Shown: positions 1 through 7,697 of the stretch, one piece after another
How positions within the stretch are numbered: the stretch's first letter is position 1
Layout: each line of letters starts with the position of its first letter
Origin: Rhizobium aethiopicum
GTDB lineage: Bacteria; Pseudomonadota; Alphaproteobacteria; Rhizobiales; Rhizobiaceae
Assembly (NCBI RefSeq): GCF_014197535.1
Contig: NZ_JACIFV010000040.1
Span: forward strand, 1 to 35,847
DNA: 35,847 bases
Direction: 5' to 3'
The notes under the pieces: model-generated
Seen by the model: the letters and a program-made list of their open reading frames with translations, nothing else
Database searches by the model: none
Told to the model about the DNA's origin: nothing
Translations under genes and position numbers: made by a program

Positions 1-2
1 AG

Positions 3-80
3 GCCGGTGAATTGCTCGACGCATTCTCGCCGGCCGAATGCGCCAACTATCTCACAAACTCAGGCTATGCTTCCGTATGA
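3..80 (+). CDS. IS630-family transposase, C-terminal end (partial)
   Basis: An open frame runs in from the left edge and gives 25 residues before TGA at 78-80. It ends with an E-C-A-N-Y-L-x-N-S-G-Y-A motif. A Glu-Cys-x-Asn-Tyr, three to five residues, Gly-Tyr ending is typical of the DDE endonuclease of IS630-family transposases, which is the basis for the name. The catalytic DDE residues and the left end of the element lie outside the window, so I cannot tell whether the element is intact. No clear terminal inverted repeat is visible in the few bases between the stop and the repeat that starts near 88. It could instead be an old fragment. It is the only mobile-element trace in the window. 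Confidence 0.55.
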   Translation, partial: AGELLDAFSPAECANYLTNSGYASV

Positions 81-87
81 AAACAGC

Positions 88-250
88 ATGCTCTAGCGCA
101 ATTCCAGGAAAAGTGTGAAACGGTTTTTCGTCCGGAATTGTGTAAACAAAAACTTAGAGCGGTTCTGCGCTTCGATGAAAAGCTGAACCGCTCTAAAAGC
201 GCGCCGCGTCGTGCTATCCGAAAATCGAGTCCGATTTTCAGGTCGATGCG
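88..250. repeat. RIME-like rhizobial mosaic palindromic repeat, copy 1
   Basis: This non-coding stretch is built from three nested inverted repeats: CAATTCC (99-105) with GGAATTG (134-140); TTAGAGCGGTTC (154-165) with GAACCGCTCTAA (185-196), a perfect 12-bp pair; and GAAAATCG (220-227) with CGATTTTC (232-239). The core AAAAGTGTGAAACGGTTTTT lies between the first pair of arms. I recognise this layout as the dispersed RIME/RPE-type intergenic repeats of Rhizobium, Sinorhizobium and Agrobacterium. A related copy in the other orientation sits at 30642-30745. It separates the transposase tail from the tusA-like gene end and could also act as a structured 3' end. Confidence 0.8.
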
Positions 251-263
251 CTGGTGACATGTT

Positions 264-488
264 TTACCGCTTGCGGATCAGGAAGCGATGACCGCTGTCG
301 GTCTTTTCCGTCTCGACCAGGTCGTGGCCGTCCTCATTGCAGAAATGCGGCATGTCGATCACCGCCATCGGATCGCTGGTATCGACGAGGATGAGCGTGC
401 CGCTTGCCATGGCGGCAAGCTTCCGGCGTGTCTTCATCACCGGGAGTGGGCATTTCAGGCCGCGAAGATCGTAGAGAACGGGGTTCAA
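264..488 (-). CDS. TusA/SirA-family sulfur carrier protein
   Basis: This 74-residue protein has the compact TusA fold pattern, with the diagnostic C-P-x-P motif (CPLP) about 13 residues from the start. In this family that cysteine carries a persulfide and hands sulfur to partner proteins, for example for tRNA thiolation or cofactor synthesis. The partner here is unknown. The start appears to be TTG (486-488), five bases after the stop of the L,D-transpeptidase gene, so the two are very likely co-transcribed and perhaps translationally coupled. Length matches the family (about 75-81 residues). The family is clear; assignment to the tRNA-modifying TusA itself is not, since rhizobia carry several paralogues. 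Confidence 0.85.
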   Translation of the reverse strand: MNPVLYDLRGLKCPLPVMKTRRKLAAMASGTLILVDTSDPMAVIDMPHFCNEDGHDLVETEKTDSGHRFLIRKR

Positions 489-493
489 GCCGT

Positions 494-1738
494 TCAGTTC
501 CGTGCCCAGAACTTCCAGAACGGCTTCTTTGCCGCAGCCTCGGCCGTTTCCTGCGGCTCGGGCGCCGTATAGGCCAGCGGGTTCGGCGTCGGCACCGGCA
601 CGGACGCCGGGGTCGCGGCAGCGACTGCCACTGCCTGCGGCTGCGCCGTTGCCTGCAGCTGGGCCGGCGCTGCGGGTGTGGCGCCGGCCGCGGAGTTGGC
701 GGTGAGGCTCTGCGTCGTGCGCTTGGCCATCAGGTCTTCGAGTTCGGCGACCTTGACCATGCGGCCCGCTTCCAGCGAGGTGCCGGTCGGGGCATAAGCC
801 AGTTCGCGGCCCTTGCGCGTCTTGGCGACGACGGCCTTGCGCTCGGCTTCGGACGGATCGTACCAGGCCATGCCGTCATATTTGCTCATCGCCTTGGCGT
901 AGTCGGCGTCATAGGTCTTGCCATAGGAGGCAAGGGCTGCCGTCAGCGCCGGCGGCGTCGACATGGCAGGGCATTTGCCGGCGGCATTGAAGGCGCCGCC
1001 ATCGGTTGCCTGCTGGTTGAAGACATATTTCTTCTCGCAGACGTTCACCTCGGGCGGGCGCTTCGTCACTTCGAAATTGTCGTAGCCGACCTTCAGCATC
1101 TTCCAGAAGTCATTGTTCGGGTCGAGACGATGCTTGACCATGTTTTCCGCCGTCATGCGGAAGGGGAAGGCCTGCAGCTGCACCGTCGACTGGCCGCCCT
1201 TGAAGGCGTCGCGGGCAAAGGCGTAGATCTCCAGCACCTGCTGGTCGGTCATCGAATAGCAGCCGGAGGACGAGCAGGCGCCGTGGATCATCAGATCGGA
1301 GCCGGTGCGGCCGTTCACCGCGTCGTAGCGGTTCGGGAAGCCGGTGTTGATCGCCAGATAATATTTGGAATTCGGGTTCAGGTTGGCGCGTGTCAGCTCG
1401 TAGAAGCCTTCCGGCGCCTGCCGGTCGCCGGTCTTGACCTTCGGGCCGAGGCGGCCGGACCAGGCGCAGATCTTGTAATCGGCGATCTTGTCGAAACGGT
1501 TGTCGGTCTTCGCCTTCCAGATCTCCATGGCACCTTCTTCCTTGAAGATGCGGATCATGATCGGCGAATTGCGGTCCATGCCCTTGGCGGCCATGGCGTT
1601 GAGGATATGGGGAGGGAGCGGCTGCTCGACCTTGTTTTTGACCTTGGAGAGATCGACCTGCGCGGTTTCCAACGCGTCATTGCAGCCGGTGAGAGCCAGT
1701 GTCATGAGGGAAACATAGGCAAAATGACGTATGCGCAT
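494..1738 (-). CDS. YafK-like L,D-transpeptidase lipoprotein
   Basis: This is a 414-residue exported protein. The N terminus has a short hydrophobic signal ending in a lipobox, L-T-G-C with the lipidated Cys at 19, so it is probably anchored in the outer or inner membrane. The YkuD-type catalytic motif H-G-x-C-S-S-S-G-C-Y-S-M follows, with His152 and nucleophile Cys160. Such enzymes form or cut 3-3 peptide links in peptidoglycan or attach proteins to it; the YafK group includes hydrolases, so direction of activity is open. A long Ala/Pro/Gln-rich tail follows from about residue 330, ending in K-K-P-F-W-K-F-W. I chose ATG at 1738 because it begins the lipoprotein signal; an upstream ATG at 1792 would add 18 residues that spoil it. 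TusA-like gene follows directly. Confidence 0.85.
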   Translation of the reverse strand: MRIRHFAYVSLMTLALTGCNDALETAQVDLSKVKNKVEQPLPPHILNAMAAKGMDRNSPIMIRIFKEEGAMEIWKAKTDNRFDKIADYKICAWSGRLGPKVKTGDRQAPEGFYELTRANLNPNSKYYLAINTGFPNRYDAVNGRTGSDLMIHGACSSSGCYSMTDQQVLEIYAFARDAFKGGQSTVQLQAFPFRMTAENMVKHRLDPNNDFWKMLKVGYDNFEVTKRPPEVNVCEKKYVFNQQATDGGAFNAAGKCPAMSTPPALTAALASYGKTYDADYAKAMSKYDGMAWYDPSEAERKAVVAKTRKGRELAYAPTGTSLEAGRMVKVAELEDLMAKRTTQSLTANSAAGATPAAPAQLQATAQPQAVAVAAATPASVPVPTPNPLAYTAPEPQETAEAAAKKPFWKFWARN

Positions 1739-1801
1739 CCAAATTAGCCCATAAAGATAGTGCGACCCGGTCCGCCTATGGAGTTCGGGCATTGGAAGGA
1801 A

Positions 1802-1843
1802 TCATAGGCGGCTTATACTTTATAAAACCTTACCAGCCTATGA
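1802..1843. promoter_or_regulatory. Nested inverted repeat upstream of the L,D-transpeptidase gene
   Basis: TCATAGGC (1802-1809) is perfectly repeated in inverse as GCCTATGA (1836-1843). The 26-bp AT-rich spacer itself holds the small palindrome TTATA-CTT-TATAA. It lies between the end of accA (minus strand, stop at 1935) and the start of the L,D-transpeptidase gene (1738). It could be an operator over the transpeptidase promoter or a terminator-like structure behind accA. No U-tract supports the latter. Function is inference. Confidence 0.4.
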
Positions 1844-1934
1844 CGTGCCCCGAACATCCCCGCAAGCGCGAATGTTACAGATAATATCAATGTGGCCAAG
1901 ATTTGGCCCCAATCGCTGAAAAGCGCAACTTGTC

Positions 1935-2888
1935 TTAGAGGTTGCGGCCCATATTGAGGAATTTCTGACGCCGCTCATTGCGCAGCTGTTCGCCGGAACG
2001 CGATGCCATTTCGCCCAGCGCATTGGCGATCACATCGCCGGTTGCGGCGATCACGCTGTCGGGATCGCGATGGGCGCCGCCGAGCGGCTCGGAAATGATG
2101 CCGTCGATGACGCCGAGCGATTTCAGGTCTTCGGCGGTGATCTTCATGTTGGTCGCCGCTTCCCGGGCGCGGGTCGAATCGCGCCAGAGGATGGAGGCCG
2201 CCCCTTCCGGCGAAATCACGCTGTAGATCGAATGCTCGAGCATATAGACCCTGTTGCCGGTGGCAATCGCGATCGCGCCGCCCGAGCCGCCTTCGCCGAT
2301 GACGACGGAAACCAGGGGAACCTTGACGCCAAGGCACATTTCCGTCGAACGGGCGATCGCCTCGGCCTGGCCGCGCTCTTCGGCGCCGACGCCGGGATAG
2401 GCACCAGCCGTATCCACCAACGAAATGACGGGCAGGCCGAAACGATCGGCCATTTCAAGGATGCGGATCGCCTTGCGGTAGCCTTCCGGCCGGGGGCTGC
2501 CGAAATTGTGTTTGAGCCGGCTCTTGGTGTCGTTGCCCTTTTCCTGGCCGATGACGGCGACGGGCTGGCCGCGGAAGCGGGCAAGGCCAGCCTGGATTGC
2601 GGCGTCCTCGGAGAATTTGCGGTCGCCGGCAAGCGGCGTGAATTCCTGAAACAGCGTCTTGGCGTAATCGACGAAATGCGGGCGCTGCGGGTGGCGAGCG
2701 ACCTGCGTCTTCTGCCAGGCATTGAGCTTGGAATAGATTTCGACGATCGCCTCACGGACGCGAACCTCCAGCCGGCCGATTTCATCGGTGGTGTCGATGC
2801 TCTCGTCTTCCGTTGCGAGCTTCTTCAGCTCGATGATCTTGCCTTCGAGGTCGGAGATCGGCTTTTCGAAGTCGAGATAATTGTGCAT
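1935..2888 (-). CDS. accA: Acetyl-CoA carboxylase carboxyltransferase subunit alpha
   Basis: This 317-residue protein is the alpha subunit of the carboxyltransferase half of acetyl-CoA carboxylase. With AccD it moves the carboxyl group from biotin on AccB to acetyl-CoA, giving malonyl-CoA for fatty-acid synthesis in the cytoplasm. The sequence starts with the usual coiled N-terminal segment (Y-L-D-F-E-K-P-I, then E-G-K-I-x-E-L). It carries the family's glycine-rich core G-E-G-G-S-G-G-A-I-A and the following Y-S-V-I-S-P-E-G-A-A-S-I-L-W segment that binds the CoA substrate. Length is normal for alphaproteobacteria. It follows xerD by 63 bases on the same strand and probably shares its transcript. 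accD and accBC are not in the window. Confidence 0.97.
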   Translation of the reverse strand: MHNYLDFEKPISDLEGKIIELKKLATEDESIDTTDEIGRLEVRVREAIVEIYSKLNAWQKTQVARHPQRPHFVDYAKTLFQEFTPLAGDRKFSEDAAIQAGLARFRGQPVAVIGQEKGNDTKSRLKHNFGSPRPEGYRKAIRILEMADRFGLPVISLVDTAGAYPGVGAEERGQAEAIARSTEMCLGVKVPLVSVVIGEGGSGGAIAIATGNRVYMLEHSIYSVISPEGAASILWRDSTRAREAATNMKITAEDLKSLGVIDGIISEPLGGAHRDPDSVIAATGDVIANALGEMASRSGEQLRNERRQKFLNMGRNL

Positions 2889-2951
2889 GAGGTGCGTTTC
2901 CGTTCCTTGTGCCGCGGGGCGTTTTCCTGGCTCCGCCCCTTGTCGCCGGTC

Positions 2952-3905
2952 CTATTCGTGCTTTTTCGCCTGTTTGGCAAGGGGGTGATGCGTCTGGACG
3001 AGCTGCTGCAGCCGCTCTTCGAGGACATGTGTGTAGATCTGTGTGGTCGAAATGTCCGAATGGCCGAGGAGTTCCTGCACGACGCGCAGATCGGCGCCGT
3101 TGGCAAGCAGGTGGCTGGCAAAGGCGTGGCGCATGACGTGCGGCGAGATCAGCGACGGCGTCAGGCCGGCGCGGATCGCCAGGTTTTTAAGGTCGCGCGC
3201 GAAAACCTGGCGCGGCAGATATCCCTCCTTGGAGGCGGCGGGAAACAGCCAGGGGCTTTCCTGCGGCTGCTTCGCCGCGGCGGTTTCGGCCGCCAGCAGG
3301 CGCCCATAGGTTTTCAGGGCCGCGATCGCCGAGTGCGACAGCGGCACCAGCCGCTCCTTGTTGCCCTTGCCGCGGATCATCAGGAAGCGGCCCTCCTGGT
3401 CGAGCACGCGGGCGGGAAGCGAGACGAGTTCGCTGACACGCATGCCTGTGGCATAGAGCAGTTCCAGCAGCGCCAGCATGCGCAGGCGCTGCAACTGGCC
3501 GGGGGCCGGGTCGTCGGCCTCGGCCTGCGCTTGGGACAGCAGCCTGCCGACCTCCTCGACCCTCATCGTCTTCGGCAGCGGACGCCCCTTCTTCGGCGCG
3601 TCGAGAACGCCGGTGGGGTCGTCGGTGCGCAGGCCCTCGGCATAGAGAAACTTGTAGAATTGCCGCATGGCGGCAAGCCGGCGTGCCTGCGAAGAGGGCT
3701 TGAAGCCTTGGCGCGCCAGCGAGGCGAGATAGGCGGCCAGGTCGGTCGAGACGGCTTCGGTCAACCTTATGCTGCGGCCGTTCAGGAAAGCGCTGACATC
3801 GTCGAGGTCGCGCTGGTAGGATTGTAGGGTGTTGACGGCAGCGCCACGTTCGGCGCTCATCATTTCCAGGAAGGATTCCACGTGGACGCGGCTTAGATCC
3901 ATCAT
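2952..3905 (-). CDS. xerD: Site-specific tyrosine recombinase XerD
   Basis: This 317-residue tyrosine recombinase, with XerC, resolves chromosome dimers at dif during division. The N-terminal SAM-like core-binding domain covers about residues 5-90. The catalytic domain holds the full set Arg156 (G-M-R-V-S-E-L), Lys180 (R-G-K-G-N-K-E-R), His256 and Arg259 (H-V-M-R-H-A-F-A), His282 (L-G-H) and nucleophile Tyr291 (I-Y-T-H). Two tandem ATGs (3905 and 3902) follow GGGAAG; the longer open frame reaching 4103 is an artefact because it reads through the small gene ahead in another frame. It follows that gene by five bases and precedes accA. XerD rather than XerC is judged from overall likeness and location. 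Confidence 0.93.
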   Translation of the reverse strand: MMDLSRVHVESFLEMMSAERGAAVNTLQSYQRDLDDVSAFLNGRSIRLTEAVSTDLAAYLASLARQGFKPSSQARRLAAMRQFYKFLYAEGLRTDDPTGVLDAPKKGRPLPKTMRVEEVGRLLSQAQAEADDPAPGQLQRLRMLALLELLYATGMRVSELVSLPARVLDQEGRFLMIRGKGNKERLVPLSHSAIAALKTYGRLLAAETAAAKQPQESPWLFPAASKEGYLPRQVFARDLKNLAIRAGLTPSLISPHVMRHAFASHLLANGADLRVVQELLGHSDISTTQIYTHVLEERLQQLVQTHHPLAKQAKKHE

Positions 3906-3910
3906 CTCAC

Positions 3911-4087
3911 TCACTTCCCGGTCGTATCGATCGTGCCCGTCGCCGGCGGATTGACCCGCTCGGAGGGAATACGGATCGTCACGTCGCGCTGCTGCGGCTC
4001 GACGAAGGTCACGAGCGCCCACATCGCTCCGTAAACCGTCCCGGCGAGGATCGCGCAGAAGAACAGGAAACGGAACAGGGTCGGCAT
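3911..4087 (-). CDS. Small single-pass membrane protein, 58 residues, upstream of xerD
   Basis: An ATG at 4085-4087 preceded by AAGGAG opens a 58-codon frame ending TGA at 3911-3913. It begins M-P-T-L-F-R-F-L-F-F, has a hydrophobic stretch at about residues 4-28, and continues with a short charged and proline-bearing tail (Q-Q-R-D-V-T-I-R-I-P). One transmembrane helix with the tail outside the cytoplasm is the simplest reading. The stop is five bases before the first xerD start codon, so coupling with xerD is likely. The good ribosome-binding site and tight spacing argue that it is real. I do not recognise a named family. The divergent neighbour is aroK, with about 150 bases between the start codons. 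Confidence 0.75.
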   Translation of the reverse strand: MPTLFRFLFFCAILAGTVYGAMWALVTFVEPQQRDVTIRIPSERVNPPATGTIDTTGK

Positions 4088-4178
4088 CCGGCAACTCCTT
4101 CATGCTCTGCTTCTGTTATAAGAAGCGTGTTCGCAAGTGCAAGAAGCGCTATTCAAGCCATGATTCCCTTGTCCGCGA

Positions 4179-4207
4179 CTTGACGCTCCACATGCATTTG
4201 TCGATAC
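4179..4207 (+). promoter_or_regulatory. Likely sigma-70-type promoter of aroK
   Basis: CTTGAC (4179-4184) is followed after 17 bases by CGATAC (4202-4207). The rhizobial housekeeping consensus is close to CTTGAC-N17-CTATAT, so the -35 is perfect and the -10 matches at four of six positions. Transcription would begin near 4214, leaving about 22 bases before ATG 4236, which slightly favours that start over GTG 4224. Confidence 0.5.
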
Positions 4208-4235
4208 GGTTTGCAAACAAAGTGTGAATGGACCG

Positions 4236-4823
4236 ATGAGTGAACCACTGCTGACCGTTGCTGACAGCCTGAAAGACAGAGCTCGCGCTGCGCTCGGTTC
4301 ACGCAATCTGGTCCTCGTCGGCCTGATGGGCGCCGGGAAATCCTCCGTCGGGCGCATCGTCGCCAGCCAACTCGGCATTCCCTTCATCGACAGCGATCAC
4401 GAGATCGAGCGGGTGTCGCGCATGACCATTGCCGAACTTTTCGCAGCCTATGGCGAGGAAGAGTTCCGGGCGCTGGAAACGCGAGTGATGAAGCGGCTCC
4501 TGAAGAGCGGACCACGCGTCGTCTCCACCGGCGGCGGCGCCTTCATCAATGACCGCACCCGCAGGCATATAAAAAAGGGCGGGCTGTCGATCTGGCTGAA
4601 GGCTGATCTCGACGTGCTTTGGGAGCGGGTTAACAAGCGTGACACGCGGCCGCTGCTCAAGACCGAAAATCCCAAGCAGACCCTCGAAAATCTGATGAAG
4701 GCGCGTTACCCGATCTATGCGCAGGCAGACCTCACCGTACTCTCGCGTGATGTGCGCAAGGAAATCATGGCGGACGAGGTGCTTAAGGCTGTGGTCGAAC
4801 AGAAAGAAAGTGCAGCATCATGA
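4236..4823 (+). CDS. aroK: Shikimate kinase
   Basis: This 195-residue cytoplasmic enzyme phosphorylates shikimate with ATP to shikimate 3-phosphate, the fifth step of the chorismate pathway. The P-loop is G-L-M-G-A-G-K-S-S at residues 29-37. The shikimate-binding D-S-D-H-E-I-E segment and the S-T-G-G-G-A loop follow, and the lid region carries R-D-T-R-P-L-L. Start choice: ATG 4236 gives the usual M-S-E-P start of rhizobial homologues; an in-frame GTG at 4224 would add four residues. Neither has a strong ribosome-binding site. The stop overlaps the aroB start by four bases (ATGA), so the two consecutive-pathway genes are coupled. Confidence 0.95.
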   Translation: MSEPLLTVADSLKDRARAALGSRNLVLVGLMGAGKSSVGRIVASQLGIPFIDSDHEIERVSRMTIAELFAAYGEEEFRALETRVMKRLLKSGPRVVSTGGGAFINDRTRRHIKKGGLSIWLKADLDVLWERVNKRDTRPLLKTENPKQTLENLMKARYPIYAQADLTVLSRDVRKEIMADEVLKAVVEQKESAAS

Positions 4824-5953
4824 ATGCGATAAGCTCCGCCTCATCAGTCCAGACGGTGCATGTGCCGCTCGGCGAGCGCGCCTATGACATCCTGATCGGG
4901 CCAGGGCTGATTGCGCGGGCCGGCGCCGAGATCGCCTCGCGTCTCAAAGGCCGCAAGGCGGCCATCATCACCGACGAAAACGTCGCTCCGCTCTATCTCG
5001 AGGCCGTCGTCGCGAGCCTCAATGCGGCAGGTATCGTCTCGGCCGAGGTCGTGCTGCCGGCCGGCGAGAAGACGAAGAGCTTCGAACATCTCATCGATGT
5101 CTGCGACAAGGTGCTCGAAGCCAGGGTCGAGCGCAACGACTGCGTAATCGCGCTCGGCGGCGGCGTCATCGGTGACCTCTCGGGCTTTGCGGCCGGCATC
5201 GTCCGTCGCGGCGTGCGCTTCGTGCAGGTGCCGACTTCGCTGCTGGCGCAGGTCGATTCCTCCGTCGGCGGCAAGACCGGCATCAATTCCTCCCGCCACG
5301 GCAAGAACCTGATCGGCGTCTTCCATCAGCCGGACCTGGTCCTGGCCGATACGGATGTGCTGAATACGCTGAGCGGGCGGGAATTCCGCGCAGGCTACGC
5401 CGAGGTCGCAAAGTATGGGCTGATCGACAAGCCGGATTTCTTTGCGTGGCTGGAAGCGAACTGGAAGTCGGTGTTTACGGGCGGCTCGGCCCGCATCGAG
5501 GCCATCGCTGCCAGCTGCCAGGCGAAAGCCGATGTCGTCGTTGCCGACGAGCGGGAAACCGGCCAGCGGGCGCTGCTCAATCTCGGCCATACGTTCGGGC
5601 ATGCGCTGGAAGCGGCGACCGCTTATGACAGCCGCCGCCTGGTGCATGGTGAGGGCGTTGCGATCGGCATGGTGCTGGCGCATGAATTTTCCGCACGCAT
5701 GAACCTTGCGAGCCCAGACGATGCACGGCGCGTCGAGCGGCATCTGAAGGAGGTCGGCCTGCCGACTACCATGGCCGAAATTCCGGGCGAGCTGCCGCCG
5801 GCGGAATCGCTGATGGAGGCGATCGCGCAGGACAAGAAGGTCAAGAGCGGCAAGCTCACCTTCATCCTGACGCGCGGTATCGGCCAGTCCTTCGTCGCCG
5901 ACGATGTTCCGGCATCCGAAGTGCTGAGCTTTCTCCGGGAAAAACATCCTTGA
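4820..5953 (+). CDS. aroB: 3-dehydroquinate synthase
   Basis: This 377-residue enzyme converts DAHP to 3-dehydroquinate, the second step of the shikimate pathway, using NAD and a divalent metal. Visible family features are the NAD-binding G-G-G-V-I-G-D-L-S-G-F segment, the P-T-S-L-L-A-Q-V-D-S-S-V-G-G-K-T-G block, and the metal-ligand segments L-N-L-G-H-T-F-G-H-A-L-E and H-G-E-G-V-A-I-G-M. Length is typical. It overlaps aroK by four bases and the next gene by four bases, giving a tightly packed three-gene unit. aroKB pairing is common in bacteria. Confidence 0.96.
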   Translation: MNAISSASSVQTVHVPLGERAYDILIGPGLIARAGAEIASRLKGRKAAIITDENVAPLYLEAVVASLNAAGIVSAEVVLPAGEKTKSFEHLIDVCDKVLEARVERNDCVIALGGGVIGDLSGFAAGIVRRGVRFVQVPTSLLAQVDSSVGGKTGINSSRHGKNLIGVFHQPDLVLADTDVLNTLSGREFRAGYAEVAKYGLIDKPDFFAWLEANWKSVFTGGSARIEAIAASCQAKADVVVADERETGQRALLNLGHTFGHALEAATAYDSRRLVHGEGVAIGMVLAHEFSARMNLASPDDARRVERHLKEVGLPTTMAEIPGELPPAESLMEAIAQDKKVKSGKLTFILTRGIGQSFVADDVPASEVLSFLREKHP

Positions 5954-7263
5954 CGACGATCGAAGGCGCTTTGGCGTTTCTTGCGACATACTGGCCGGAG
6001 ATCCTTTCGATCACGGCGCTCGTGCTGACGTCCGCCTTCTTCTCCGGCACGGAGACGGCGCTCACCGCCGTTTCGCGCAGCCGCATTCATACGCTTGAGG
6101 TCAACGGTGACGAACGCGCCGGCCTCGTCCGGCAGCTGATCGAACGGCGCGACCGGCTGATCGGTACGCTGCTGATCGGCAACAATCTTGCCAACATCCT
6201 CTCTTCCTCGATCGCCACCAGCCTTTTTCTCGGGCTGTTCGGCAGTTCGGGTGTGGCGCTGGCGACGCTCGCCATGACCATCATCCTCGTCATCTTCGCG
6301 GAAGTGCTGCCGAAGAGCTGGGCGATCTCGGCGCCGGAACGCTTCGCGCTCGCCGTCGCACTTCCCACCAGACTGTTCGTCGCCATCGTCGGCCCGGTGT
6401 CCTCCTTGGTCAATGCGGTCGTGCGACAGATCCTGGCGCTGTTCGGCATCAATCTTTCGCGGGAAGTTTCGATGCTGACGGCGCATGAGGAGCTGCGCGG
6501 CGCCGTCGATCTGCTGCACCGCGAGGGATCAGTGGTGAAGGCCGACCGCGACCGCCTCGGCGGCGTGCTCGATCTCGGCGAGCTGGAACTCTCGGACATC
6601 ATGGTCCACCGCACCAAGATGCGGGCGATCAATGCCGACGATCCGCCCGAAGCGGTGGTGCGGGTCATTCTTGAAAGCCCCTATACGCGCATGCCGCTGT
6701 GGCGCGGCACGATTGACAACATCATCGGCGTCGTCCACGCCAAGGATCTCTTGCGGGCGCTTGCCGAGCCGAACATGGAGCCGCAGAACCTCGATATCGT
6801 CAAGATTGCGCAGAAGCCGTGGTTCGTGCCGGACAGCACCAACCTCGAAGACCAGCTCAATGCCTTCCTGCGGCGCAAACAGCATTTCGCCGTCGTGGTG
6901 GACGAATATGGCGAGGTGCAGGGCATCGTCACACTGGAGGATATTCTCGAGGAAATCGTCGGCGACATTTCCGATGAGCACGACATCGAGATTCAGGGCG
7001 TGCGCCAGGAGGCGGATGGTTCGATCGTCGTCGACGGCGGCGTGCCGATCCGCGACCTCAACCGTGCGCTCGACTGGAACCTGCCCGACGAGGAGGCGAC
7101 GACGATCGCCGGCCTCGTCATCCATGAATCGATGACCATCCCGGAAGAGCGCCAGGCCTTCACCTTCTACGGCAAACGTTTCGTCGTCATGAAGCGGGAG
7201 AAGAACCGCATCACCAAGCTGCGCATCCGCCCCGCGCAGGAAGACGATGCGAAACCGGTGTGA
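5950..7263 (+). CDS. CorC/HlyC-family membrane protein (CNNM-CBS-CorC_HlyC)
   Basis: This 437-residue membrane protein has the three-part layout of the CorC/CNNM family. First comes a DUF21/CNNM domain of about residues 10-190 with several hydrophobic helices (F-F-S-G-T-E-T-A-L near residue 31). A pair of CBS domains at about 210-335 follows, including V-V-V-D-E-Y-G-E-V-Q-G-I-V-T-L-E-D. Last is a CorC_HlyC domain from about 350 (I-R-D-L-N-R-A-L-D-W-N-L-P). Relatives are implicated in magnesium or cobalt efflux or sodium-driven magnesium transport; substrate here is inferred only. The start is TTG at 5950-5952, overlapping the aroB stop, which implies coupling with aroB. It converges on bolA. 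Confidence 0.88.
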   Translation: MTTIEGALAFLATYWPEILSITALVLTSAFFSGTETALTAVSRSRIHTLEVNGDERAGLVRQLIERRDRLIGTLLIGNNLANILSSSIATSLFLGLFGSSGVALATLAMTIILVIFAEVLPKSWAISAPERFALAVALPTRLFVAIVGPVSSLVNAVVRQILALFGINLSREVSMLTAHEELRGAVDLLHREGSVVKADRDRLGGVLDLGELELSDIMVHRTKMRAINADDPPEAVVRVILESPYTRMPLWRGTIDNIIGVVHAKDLLRALAEPNMEPQNLDIVKIAQKPWFVPDSTNLEDQLNAFLRRKQHFAVVVDEYGEVQGIVTLEDILEEIVGDISDEHDIEIQGVRQEADGSIVVDGGVPIRDLNRALDWNLPDEEATTIAGLVIHESMTIPEERQAFTFYGKRFVVMKREKNRITKLRIRPAQEDDAKPV

Positions 7264-7310
7264 TCCGGTTGGATTGCCCGCATCCTAACCCCATATAGGC
7301 TGCTGTGCCG

Positions 7311-7595
7311 CTACCAGCGGGTGGGTTCACCAGGTGCCGCCGGTTCGACGGCCAGCGCATGCAGGCCGGCATCGAGCTCCGGCTTCAGCAGTTCGGTGAT
7401 CGCCCGGTGGCGCGCCAGCCGCGACAGGCCGGCAAATTTCGCCGAAACGATCCTCACCCGCATGTGGGTTTCGCCGGTGCCTGTGATATCGGGCTGGTGG
7501 CCGGCATGCAGGTGGCTTTCGTCGATGACGCTCAGGCGTTCGGGCGCGAAGGCTTCGACAAGTTTTTCTTCGATGCGGGTCCGCAGGGTCATCAT
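7311..7595 (-). CDS. bolA: BolA-family protein
   Basis: This 94-residue protein carries the BolA signature: an H-A-G-H motif followed by the strand H-M-R-V-R-I-V-S and the helix R-L-A-R-H-R-A-I. BolA proteins partner with monothiol glutaredoxins to handle [2Fe-2S] clusters and can affect transcription and stress morphology. Two tandem ATGs (7595 and 7592) begin M-M-T-L-R-T-R-I; the longer frame up to 7655 adds residues absent from the family. No strong ribosome-binding site is seen. It is divergent from a J-domain protein gene. Confidence 0.88.
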   Translation of the reverse strand: MMTLRTRIEEKLVEAFAPERLSVIDESHLHAGHQPDITGTGETHMRVRIVSAKFAGLSRLARHRAITELLKPELDAGLHALAVEPAAPGEPTRW

Positions 7596-7658
7596 CCGGT
7601 CTTGCTGCTTCGCGAAAAGGGTTCCCACCAAGCCAGCAACATTCCCATTTGTCAATTC

Positions 7659-7687
7659 TTGTTGTCGCCTTGCGACAGCCTCATAAT
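7659..7687 (+). promoter_or_regulatory. Possible promoter of the J-domain gene giving a near-leaderless mRNA
   Basis: TTGTTG (7659-7664) and CATAAT (7682-7687) are 17 bases apart. The -10 differs from TATAAT at one position; the -35 matches only at its first three. Its last base is 10 bases from the ATG at 7698, so the mRNA leader would be only a few bases, in line with the absence of a Shine-Dalgarno site before this gene. Confidence 0.3.
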
Positions 7688-7697
7688 TAGCGCCGCC

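Noticed and set aside
404..1747. Long plus-strand ORF opposite the L,D-transpeptidase gene
   Set aside because: It is the mirror of a recognisable protein with lipobox and catalytic motif; its translation is Arg/Gly/His-rich without family pattern, as expected for antisense frames in high-GC DNA.
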